DNA from: UBA1206 sp050953105
GTDB lineage: Bacteria > Bacillota > Clostridia > Oscillospirales > CAG-382
DNA: 64,000 nucleotides
Assembly (NCBI GenBank): GCA_050953105.1
Contig: JBMNMA010000004.1
Span: 372,001-436,000 of the forward strand
Reading direction: 5' to 3'
The notes under the pieces were generated by a model. It was given only the letters and a program-made list of their open reading frames with translations. It did no database searches and had not been told where the DNA came from. The stretch's first letter is position 1; each line of letters opens with the position of its first letter. Positions 16,548 to 25,900 of the stretch are shown here, piece after piece. The translations under genes were made by a program, and so were the position numbers.

Positions 16548-17005
16548 TGAGGGATTATTTCTACTGCATACTTATAGCGTCGGTGCTGTCGGCAATCTGT
16601 TCCTCCCTTGCCACCGGGGGGCTTGAAAAATATGTCAAATATGTCTGCTCCCTTATCTGCGTTGTGGCGGTGGTAATGCCGGTGGTAAAGCTTATCGGTG
16701 ACGGGGCAAAGGCCGAATTTGACTTGTCGGCGGAGATGGGGGAATACTCAAAACAGGACTACATATCCGCCGAGGCTGAAAAAAAGATATGTGAACATAT
16801 AAAACAAACAGTTTATGAAAAATTCGGCATATACGCCACCAATGTCAGCATAGAAATATATAGCGAAGGTAATGAGGTGGTTGTGGGGAAAACTACCGTA
16901 ACCCTTGACCATAGCGACGAAGGGCATTTAGAAGAGGTAAGGGATTTTTTGTTTGAAACTCTCGGCACAACCGTGGAGGTGGTGATTTCCCATAACGGGC
17001 ATTGA
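16547..17005 (+). CDS. spoIIIAF: Stage III sporulation protein AF
   Basis: A 152-residue membrane protein with an N-terminal pair of hydrophobic segments (5-24 and 31-52) and a C-terminal ring-building-type alpha/beta domain (about 70-150). It shares one base with the spoIIIAE stop. The C-terminal end overlaps the proposed start of spoIIIAG. Confidence 0.9.
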   Translation: MRDYFYCILIASVLSAICSSLATGGLEKYVKYVCSLICVVAVVMPVVKLIGDGAKAEFDLSAEMGEYSKQDYISAEAEKKICEHIKQTVYEKFGIYATNVSIEIYSEGNEVVVGKTTVTLDHSDEGHLEEVRDFLFETLGTTVEVVISHNGH

Positions 17006-17480
17006 AAAACTTAAAAACGTAAAGGGCATAGGGTTTATAATAGTCGCCCTGATAGCCGGAATCGTCCTTCTTGTCTGGCCGACGGGAGAAAAAAAGGCGT
17101 CATCCGACGGGGAATTTAAATACAGCCAGACCGAAACCTACCGTAAAACCATTGAAAGCGACGTCAGGCGGGTAGTGGAAAGCGTTTCGGGGGTTAAGGA
17201 TTGCGAAGTGATGGTAACCTTAAAAAGCGGGTTTGAATACTATTTCGCCACCGACCAGCAGATAACCCAAGGCTCATCTACCACCGACAGCCGTAAGGAA
17301 TACGTCCTTGCCAACTACGGAGGGAACGAGCAGCCGGTGCTTATAGAAGAGCGTATGCCCAAGGTAAGCGGAGTGGCGGTGGTATGCCCCGGAATATCGG
17401 CAACTGCCGAATATAAAATAATCCAAATGCTGTCGGCCCTTTTCGACCTGCCGGCAAACCGCATAAGCGTAACAAGATAA
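17001..17480 (+). CDS. spoIIIAG: Stage III sporulation protein AG (non-standard start)
   Basis: A ring-forming protein of the SpoIIIA-IIQ complex. The coding sequence is open upstream of the first ATG at 17214 and of the first GTG at 17175. The segment before them encodes exactly what SpoIIIAG needs: a basic start, a membrane helix GFIIVALIAGIVLLVW, and the linker into TYRKTIESDVRRVVESVSGVKDCEVMVTL. No ATG, GTG or TTG exists in this frame between the stop at 16983 and the membrane helix. I therefore begin at ATT 17001, which overlaps the spoIIIAF stop (ATTGA). ATA at 16992 is the alternative, 11 bp after GGAGGT. Either a rare AUU/AUA start or a one-base sequence error near the A run at 17005-17009 explains it. 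Confidence 0.8.
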   Translation: MEKLKNVKGIGFIIVALIAGIVLLVWPTGEKKASSDGEFKYSQTETYRKTIESDVRRVVESVSGVKDCEVMVTLKSGFEYYFATDQQITQGSSTTDSRKEYVLANYGGNEQPVLIEERMPKVSGVAVVCPGISATAEYKIIQMLSALFDLPANRISVTR

Positions 17481-17504
17481 GATATATTTTATGGAGGGAA
17501 TGCA

Positions 17505-18080
17505 ATGAACTTCGACGATGTTAAGAAAAAAATAAAAAACATCAACTGGAAGGCATTTTTTACAAGCAGGAATTTCATTATCGTTTGCTGCGTCCTAATT
17601 CTTGCTGCCGGTGTTATCGTTTATTCGGCCACGGCCGGCGGTAAAGATATAGGTACCGGCGGCTCAAAGACGCTGGGCAACACCGTCCTTGTGGGGGGCG
17701 ATGCCTCCGAGACGGATGCCGATAAGGAAGTGGAGGACTCCTTCTTTGCCGTATCGGTAATCAACCGGGAAAGAACCCGGGACGAAGCCATGGAGGTGCT
17801 ACAAACAATCGCCGACTCCCCCGACACAATGCCCGACGCAAGGCAGGAGGCGCTGCTGTCCATAGCCGCCATGGTGGCGGAAATGAACGCCGAGGCCAAT
17901 ATCGAAACGCTGGTGAAATCCAAGGGCTTTGAAGATTGCATTGCCATAATTTCGGGTAACAAATGCTCGGTAATAGTCAAGGCCACCGAACTTCTGCCCG
18001 ACGAAGCCGCCCAGATTCTTGAAATAGCGGTGGAGCAATCGGGCCTTCCCGCCACGGCAATCAAAGTCATACCGAAATAA
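17505..18080 (+). CDS. spoIIIAH: Stage III sporulation protein AH
   Basis: A 191-residue protein with one N-terminal membrane helix (about 23-44), an acidic linker, and a C-terminal YscJ/FliF-like ring domain. That domain contains INRERTRDEAMEVLQTIADSP and the conserved AEANIETLVKSKGFEDCIAIISG. It binds forespore SpoIIQ to bridge the two membranes. GGAGGG precedes the ATG. It is the last gene of the operon, with a terminator 4 bp after the stop. Confidence 0.94.
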   Translation: MNFDDVKKKIKNINWKAFFTSRNFIIVCCVLILAAGVIVYSATAGGKDIGTGGSKTLGNTVLVGGDASETDADKEVEDSFFAVSVINRERTRDEAMEVLQTIADSPDTMPDARQEALLSIAAMVAEMNAEANIETLVKSKGFEDCIAIISGNKCSVIVKATELLPDEAAQILEIAVEQSGLPATAIKVIPK

Positions 18081-18083
18081 TAC

Positions 18084-18113
18084 AAAAAAACGAGCCGCAA
18101 GGCTCGTTTTTTT
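18084..18113 (+). terminator. Rho-independent terminator of the spoIIIA operon
   Basis: Stem AAACGAGCC / GGCTCGTTT with GCAA tetraloop and T7 tail. Confidence 0.92.
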
Positions 18114-18350
18114 AGTGAAGAGAGAGGATAAATTGAATATATTAGAGGTAGCTGCATTTTAATGCTGTGGCAGAGTAATGGGATGAATGCATAAAAGCCT
18201 TCCGACTTTCGGGGAAGGGGGACCGCGTCAGCGGTGGATGAGGGGTGAGCCATCAATGCGGGAGAGATGCCGGCTAAACTGAAAACTACCCATCCGTGTG
18301 AATGCAACCGGTTAAAAACCGAAGCCCACGAAAAGCCGAAGTCTTTTTGG
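18114..18350. repeat. Intergenic stretch with palindromic, repeat-like core
   Basis: There is no credible gene in these 237 bp. The core, roughly 18209-18260, contains CCTTCC/GGAAGG-like and ACCGC/GCGGT inverted units. A GGGGGACCG...CGGTGGATGAGG arrangement resembles short dispersed palindromic repeats common in Clostridia intergenic regions. I found no second copy in this window. Confidence 0.35.
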
Positions 18351-18351
18351 G

Positions 18352-18385
18352 TTGAAAATAAAATCCGCCGGCTTTTCGCCGGCGG
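18352..18385 (-). terminator. Rho-independent terminator of the M32 carboxypeptidase gene
   Basis: Minus strand CCGCCGGC / GCCGGCGG, GAAAA loop, then ATTTTATTTT. Confidence 0.85.
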
Positions 18386-18395
18386 TATTGCTTTA

Positions 18396-19898
18396 TTATT
18401 GTAATTCGTAAACTTCGGTAAATTTATTTTCCAGATACTCAATATAAGCATCCGGGTTGAACTTGCCGCACACCATTTCAAACAGCACGCCCGGATCGTA
18501 GAGCTTGCCGTATTTCCAGATATGCTCCTCAAACCACTTGTTTATTTGAGTCAGCTTGCCCGACTTTACAACCTCTTTGACATCCATATCCTTTGCCATT
18601 ACGGTAAGATACTGGGCGGCATAGGCCGAGCCTATGGCATAGGAGGGGAAGTAGCCGATATTCCCGTTTGACCAGTGGGAATCCTGCAACACGCCTTTTT
18701 TGTCGTTGGGGACGTCTACGCCGAGATATTCCTTGTAAAGCCTGTTCCATTCGGCCGGCAGGTCTTTTGCGGTTATGACGCCGTCGAACATTTTCTTTTC
18801 CAGCTCATACCGCACCATAATGTGAAGGGAGTAGGTCAGCTCATCGGCCTCGGTGCGGATAAGGGACGGGGTGGATTTGTTTATCATCCGGTAGAACAAG
18901 TCCTCGGTAACTCCATCCAGCCTGTGGGCAAATTCCTTTTTAAGCCACGGGAAGATAAGACCGCAAAACTCCCTGCTGCGGCCTATTACGTTTTCGTAAA
19001 ATCTCGACTGGCTTTCGTGCATGGCCATGGAGGCACCTGCACCTAAATTGGTATAGGTAATGTCCTCGCCAACATGCAGTTCATACAAAGCGTGTCCACC
19101 TTCGTGGATAACCGAATATAGCGAAGAAGCCAGCATATCCTCATAGTAATGGGTGGTAAGCCGGACATCCTTTTTGGAAAAATGAATGGTAAAGGGATGC
19201 TCGGTTTCACCAAGCAGGCTGTAATTCCGGTCGATGTCCATTATATCCATTACGAAGTCGGAAAACTTCCGCTGGATTTCCACCGGGAAGGACTGGTTTA
19301 AGGGGGTGTCGTCAACCTTTGCGGCGTTGTCGGTAACCTTCTTTATAAGTGGCACCAGCTTCTGGCGCAACGGAACGAAAAATTCGTCGCACTTTTTCCG
19401 GTCAAGTCCCCGTTCAAACATGTCCAGCATGGTGTCGTAGGGATGCTTGTCCGGCTCCATATAAAGGGCCAGCTTTTTAACGGTGTCGAATATATTTTGC
19501 AGATAAGGCTCAAACAGGGAAAAATCGTTATTTTCCTTGGCCTCATGCCATACGGCGTCGCCCTTTGTCACCAGCTCCTGATAAGCCACATATTCGTCCA
19601 CGGGAATCCGTTTAATCCGGTCGTAGTCCCGGTAAAGTTCGGATACCTTTCTTGCGGTTACAAAATCCAGCTCGTCCTTGTGGGCCATAAGGGTTTCAAG
19701 GGTTTCCACCGTTTCGGGGGAAGTGGCCAGATTATAGCTTAAGCGGGAAAGCTCTCCCAGGGTTGATGCCCGCACGTCCGCTGACCCCTTGGGGGCGATG
19801 GTTGCTCCGTCGTAATACATAAGCCCCATGGAATGGCCAAGGGCAAAGGCGGTTTTTTCATATTCGGCAAGCTTTTGCTTTGCCTCGTTTAATGTCAT
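18396..19898 (-). CDS. Metallocarboxypeptidase, family M32 (Taq type)
   Basis: A 500-residue cytoplasmic zinc carboxypeptidase that trims C-terminal residues from peptides. The HEGGH motif (HExxH) lies near residue 266. The family DPG/GTDVR-like region reads SADVRASTLGELSR near residue 42, and IRTEADELTYSLHIMVRYELE comes later. The helical length matches M32. The start at 19898 is preceded by GGAGGGG. It has its own consensus promoter that reaches into the end of the upstream glucan synthase gene, so the two are expressed separately. Confidence 0.92.
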   Translation of the reverse strand: MTLNEAKQKLAEYEKTAFALGHSMGLMYYDGATIAPKGSADVRASTLGELSRLSYNLATSPETVETLETLMAHKDELDFVTARKVSELYRDYDRIKRIPVDEYVAYQELVTKGDAVWHEAKENNDFSLFEPYLQNIFDTVKKLALYMEPDKHPYDTMLDMFERGLDRKKCDEFFVPLRQKLVPLIKKVTDNAAKVDDTPLNQSFPVEIQRKFSDFVMDIMDIDRNYSLLGETEHPFTIHFSKKDVRLTTHYYEDMLASSLYSVIHEGGHALYELHVGEDITYTNLGAGASMAMHESQSRFYENVIGRSREFCGLIFPWLKKEFAHRLDGVTEDLFYRMINKSTPSLIRTEADELTYSLHIMVRYELEKKMFDGVITAKDLPAEWNRLYKEYLGVDVPNDKKGVLQDSHWSNGNIGYFPSYAIGSAYAAQYLTVMAKDMDVKEVVKSGKLTQINKWFEEHIWKYGKLYDPGVLFEMVCGKFNPDAYIEYLENKFTEVYELQ

Positions 19899-19922
19899 AA
19901 TTACCCCTCCTTAATGAAAGCC

Positions 19923-19951
19923 ATTATAAGACAAAATTTAACCCTTGTCAA
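19923..19951 (-). promoter_or_regulatory. Consensus sigma-A promoter of the M32 gene
   Basis: Minus strand TTGACA (19946-19951), 17 bp, TATAAT (19923-19928). The -35 box lies across the stop codon of the upstream gene (end 19948). Confidence 0.85.
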
Positions 19952-22900
19952 CCCAAAGGCTTAACTTTAAGCACATGGTCCCCTTCTGGAATTTCAAGGG
20001 GGAATGAAACCACATTCCCGTCAAGGGTGGTATCTTCCTCCTTAAGGGAGGATATAATTTTAAGCCGGTAGTTATGCTTTTCCACTATAAGGGTGTATTC
20101 GCAAAGGGGACTTACCGTTACGGACCTGAAGTTGTTGGTAAAGTCAATCCCTAAAATCACCTCGGTCATTATTTTAAAATACCACGCCGCCGACCCGGTA
20201 TACCAGCTCCAGCCGCCCCGCCAGGCAAGATTAATATCCGCCGGCAGCACATAGCTTTCAAGCCGGTAAACCTTTGCCCTGTCGAAGTCAGAACAATGGA
20301 AGGAAGGGGTTATTTTTTCAATTACCTCCGTCGCCTTTTGGTATTCGCCGCACTCGGCAAATCCCCATACCCCCCACAATGCCCCGTGGGTGTATTGACC
20401 TCCGTTTTCCCTGACACCGGGGGGATAAGCAGAAATATATCCGGCGTTTATTTTTTCAAAGGGCGGGTCAAAAAGCTTGAAAACCCCGTGTTCTTTGTCA
20501 AACAGCTTTTCATAGGCGGTGTTCATTGCCTTAACCGTCTGTTCGGTCTTGCCAAGCAGTATTGCGGCAAAGCACTGGCTTAGAATGTCGATTTTACATT
20601 CAAGGGCATCCTCAACTCCCATAACCGTCCCGTCGTCGAAGGTGGCTCTGGGAAAGCGGTCAACAGTAAAAATGGATTTAATTTTTTCTTTTATTTCCTC
20701 ATGCTTTTGTAAAAGATGTTTTTCACCTTCGGTGTCCCCGTAAAGCCGGCAGATTGACGAAAACTCACGGCAAACCAAACCCAAAAGCAAAGTGGTAAAC
20801 ACCGATTCGCCCTTTCCTCCGGCGCCCACGGCGGAAAAGCCGTCGTTCCAGTCACAGCTTCCCATAAGACAAAGTCCCTGCTGCCCGGTAAGGGATATCG
20901 CCCTTGATATTGCCCGCATGCAGTGAAGGTAGACGCACTCCTTTAAATCCGCCCTTGCAGGGGTTTCAAACCTTTCCCCCTTTTCAAGGGGATGGGAGGT
21001 GAGGTATCTTACCGGAACATTAAGCAGCCCGGTATCCCCGGTTTTGCGTATATAATCGGCTGTCACCAGCGGTAAAAACAGCAAATCGTCGGAGCATTTA
21101 GACCTTATGCCATAGATCTTGCCGTTTTTAAAAAACCACCAGTGCATAACGTCCCCTTCCAAATACTGGTGGTAAGCGCACCTTATTATATGGGTGCGCA
21201 CCACATCCGGCCTTGAATATACAAGGCAGAGGCAGTCCTGTAACTGATCTCTATATCCGTATGCACCTCCTGTCTGGTAAAAACCGGTCTTTCCCAAAAA
21301 TCTTGAAAAAGCGGCCTGATAGGGGGTAAATGGGGTGTAAAGGGAGTTGGTTATGGCATTGTGGCTAAACAGCCTGAAATCGGGAATAAAGGACTTTGCA
21401 AATTTAACCGCCTTAGTCTGCTCGGCAAAGGCTCTGTCTTTTGTTAAAAGGGATATTATCCTTTCGGCAGAGTTAGTTGTGGGGGAAGCGCCAATAAAGT
21501 AGACTGCCTTTTGGCCATGGCAGGTTACGCCGGCGGCGCACCGGGAGTTATTAACCCCCGGTTTGTTACCGGTTAATAATTGATAGTAGTCGGTAAAATA
21601 CCCTCCCCCCTCGGCGTAAATAAAGTTGACCTGGCCAAAAGCCGAGCTTTCCATTGACTTAAATCCCAAGGCCTTGCCGCCGTGGAGGGGGAAATAAATA
21701 CTCCGTGCATCTTGGGGAGTGGCCGCAAACCCTGTCTGGACAGCCTTTTCGCCAAAGTCGCATATAATTACCTTAACCGGGAACTTAGGCATAACAAACA
21801 CCGTAACGGTATAGCTGTTACCGTTAACTGCCCCGGTGTAAACCGCCGTTCCGTCGGAAAACACCGACTTGTCTGAAAGGGAAATAAGGTCAAACACCTT
21901 ACCTGCGTCAAACAATAACAGATCCTCTCCATAGGCGGCCGCATAGGGGTCGGAATTAAAGGCGGTTACCCGTCCGTCCCGGGCGTTCTGGTAAAAGGTA
22001 AATCCCAAAGTTTTGGCGGTTACCGCCGTCCCCAGCTCATGGCCGGCCATAACATAGGCTCTAGGCAGATAAAATCCTCCCGTCACCTCGGCAGCATTTT
22101 CGGTTAGCTTTTCGTTTCCGTTATCGCTATGGGTTTTCCGCACCACCGGCGGCAGCGGCGGACAGGGAATTATATCCCCGCCGGGCAGGGAGTCGGTTTC
22201 GTAGTAGAAGGCGGAAAAGTCCTTTATAAAGGCAAGTTCCTCCGGTGAAAACACCGCAGCATTGACAATAAATATCCCGCCTCTTCGCCTTAAAAACCGT
22301 TCGCACCCCAGCTCGGCGACACAGTCGGCCATAAATGAGGCAAGAGGGGTAATGTAACCGCTTTTTTCAAATACCAAAAACAGCAGCTCGCAGCGGACAA
22401 AGGAGCCCGACAGCGTGCGGAAGGCGGTTATAAACCCTTCGGCGGACCGCAGGCTTTCGCTGTAAACCGCAAGAGTAAGCAGGGGATAATCCCCCGAAAT
22501 ACCCGCTTTCCATAAACAGGAGGCATTTAACTTGTGGTAGGCCGTTGCCCCCTTTGCAAAAAAGGCGTTTGATATTGCCTTTGACGCCAGCGGCGGGAGG
22601 TAGTCCCCGTAGTGCGGCTCTTCCTTTTGCCGTCTTGCCTCGATAATCGAGGAAATACACTCCTTTTCGGTGTAGGCGCAGGAAATTATAAACCTCACCT
22701 CACCCCCCTGAACGGGCTGGGTTTTTATAACACAGGCGGGGTTTATGCAAAGGCCGGTATTGTTGTCAAATTCCCGGTCGAACATATTTGCCGCCCCAAG
22801 TCCCGAATGGGCAAGTAAATCCTCGTTGTCGGTGCGGAACGTAAAGTCAAGCTTTTTATCCCCCAACGCTACGGCGCAGACGGGGTATCTCCCCGACGCC

Positions 22901-25900
22901 GGCTTTCCCTTTCTTTTGAATATGATGATTTTTTCCTCCTCAAGGTAAGAGGAAACCACAAACAGCTTTGAAAAGGCAGGGTGGGAGTGGTAATTTTCAC
23001 TTTTTTCAAGCACCGGCTCAAAGTAAAGGCAAACCTGAGGCATACACCGCCGGTCGGTGCGGGTTTCAAAGGCAAAAACCTTTCCGTTTGCCGAAACATA
23101 ACCCCTCACCAACGATGGATATGAGGGATGGGAGGAAATAAATGCAAACCCTTTTTTATGCTTTTCCGAACTGAATCTCACCCCCGCCGACGGGTTATCT
23201 CCCGGGGTGCAGCAGTTTATTTTCCCGTCCTCGGCAAAGCCAAAGCACATCCCCCGCTTTTCCGAAAAGGGGACAAATTCGGCGGTGTTTATAAGGTAGG
23301 CGCCGTAGCGGAGGGAAATCCGCCCGTCGCTTGAGGCGGCAAGGGTAATGTTTCCCCGCTGGGAAAGGTAAACGTCAGGCGCGGCGAGGGTATGCACCTC
23401 GTCGGCAGGCTCGGCCGCCGGATATCTTGTCTTTTCCTTGCGGGGTGGGTTGAAGGCGGTGGGGTAAAGGTGGACGTCGGTGGGGATTTTTTCGCAAAGC
23501 AGCTCCTTGCAGGCGGCAATGGCCTTGTCGGCCATAAACCGCCTTTGAAAGATGTTTCCAAAGCAGGCATTTGCGCAGGCAATCATTATCATCCCCGTAT
23601 GGTGGGACATATAGCTGCGCACTATCCCCCCCGGTTCGGAGGACAAATCAATGGCCTCGTAAAAGCCGTATTCCCCATACATCCCAATCTCCTTTAAATT
23701 CCGCAGGTTGCGTATAACCGCCTCGGGATTTTTACAAAGCATTATAAAGGATGAATAGGGTGAAACCACAAATTCGTCCCCCCGGTATTTTTTAAGGGCA
23801 AGGGAGGGAACACCGTGGGCCTTATACTGGTAGTTCATGTCAGAGTCAAAGGAATAAAAACCGCTTTCCGACACCCCCCAGACACGGTTTCGCCTGAACA
23901 AACGCTGATTATAAAATGCAAAGGACAGGCTTTCGTCTATAAACGAGTTTTCAAAGGTGGGTAAGAACAGTTCGGGCATAAAATACTCAAAAGCGGTGCC
24001 TGACCAGGACGCCATGCCTATAAACCCGTTTTTGGCCACAATAGCCCTTGATAGGGCCTGCCAGTGGGCTTTTGGGACAATCCCCTTTGCCAGGGCATAA
24101 TAGCAGGTGGTGCGGATTTCGCTCATTAGCAGGTCGTAGCAGATTTCCCCGTAGCCCTCCCTTTCCGACCAGCCCAGCCAGAAAAGCTCCTTGTCGGGGT
24201 TATACAAGGCGGCAAAGTCCGCTCCGTCGGCAATGGCTTTCGCCCTGGCAGCCACCTGGTCTGCCTCGGGCAGCTTATATTCCCTCAAGGCATTTGCCAA
24301 TATCACCAGCATTGTCACAAAGTTCCCCGAGTCCACCGTAGACACATAACCGTTGCCTATCACCTCAAGGGACCTTGTGTCATACCAGTTATACAAATGT
24401 CCTTTCCATTTTTTAAGCTTTTCGATAGTTTTTATTGTTTTCCCCGCCCGTGACACCACCTCGGCAGCGGTGATAAAGCCGAAATCCTTTGCGGCGGCAA
24501 GGCTTAACAGGTATAATCCTATATTGGACGGTGAAGTCCGTTCCGCCGTAACATCCGACGGGGAAAGCTGAACGTTGTCGGGGGGAAGGTAGTTTGTTTG
24601 TGAAGTAACCCTTTCGTTAAAGAATTTAAAGGCGTCCGCCGCATAGGCTGTCAGCTCGTTTTTTTGTGAACGGTTGGGTTCTTTAACCCCGCTTTTTATC
24701 TTAAACGACAGTGCATAGGACACCGGAGGGCATAAAAACACAATAAGTCCCGCCAGCCGGTAAACCGAATAGGGGGAAAACACCAGCATCACCGTCCCGG
24801 CCAAAGCCGAAACCATTAAATTTGCGATATGAAACAACAGTCCGTCGGGGGACATATCCGACTGGGAAAAGGTCACCCACTGGAGTAGCTTTTTCCTTGA
24901 AACCGCCATTCGCCACAGCGACCGTAAAAAGGCGTCGGCTCCCCGGGCGGCATATTCGAAAACCGTCATAAATTCAAGCACCAGATTTGCCCCGGAACGG
25001 AAGGTGGAATTTATGGCAACCGAAAAAAACCGCCTTGGTGTATACGCTCTGCCGGCAACCATGGCTATTATGGCAAGTATGGCGGCCACCGCATTATAAG
25101 ACTGCAGGGAAAGGAAAAGCAGCAGCGCCTTAGCCTGGGACAACCCCGGCATAAAGGATGAAACTATCATCCCTGCCGCCGAAAGCAGCGGGGTTAGGTG
25201 GCGGATGATGTTTTCTAAAAGCTTATACTTTCCGCTTGTTGATATTATCTTTGACCTTAAAAAGGTGCAGTTTTGAACGTCCCCCCTTATCCACCGGTGC
25301 AGGCGGGTAAAGTAGGAAACAACGCTTCTCGGCCCCGAATCGGTAAACACCGTGTCGGGAACCGCCATACAGCGCAATATGCACCCTTCGGGGATGTCGT
25401 GGGAAAGTATCTTTCCGTCGGGAAAAGCGGGAATAACAAGGGAATAGAATAAATCCGCGTCAAACATCCCCTTGCCGCAGAACACACCGCTTTTTAAAAT
25501 TGTCTGATACCGGTCAAAGGTTGCCCGTTCATAGGCACCCCCGTCATCGGAGCGAAGGAGGGTGTAATAGGTGGAATAGCTGGGTTTTAAGCCTGTTTTC
25601 ATTTTAGGCTGGAGTATGCCGTAGCCCTCCACAACCCGGCCCTTTTCCACCCTGGGTTTATACTGGGGGTGGAGCATAATGTTTACTAAATCCATCACGC
25701 CCCCCAGGGGGAGGGAGGTATCCGAGTCAAGGGTGAGGACGTATTTCACCCGGCTTAAATATTCGTCGTTTATTGCCACCTTAAAGGGTTTTGCGTTTTC
25801 CTTTATGGCTTTTACCAGGTCGCACACCGCCCCCCGCTTTCGTTCCCTGCCGGAGTAAATGCCGTCCCGCCGGTTAAGGACACGGGGGCGAAGAAACAGG

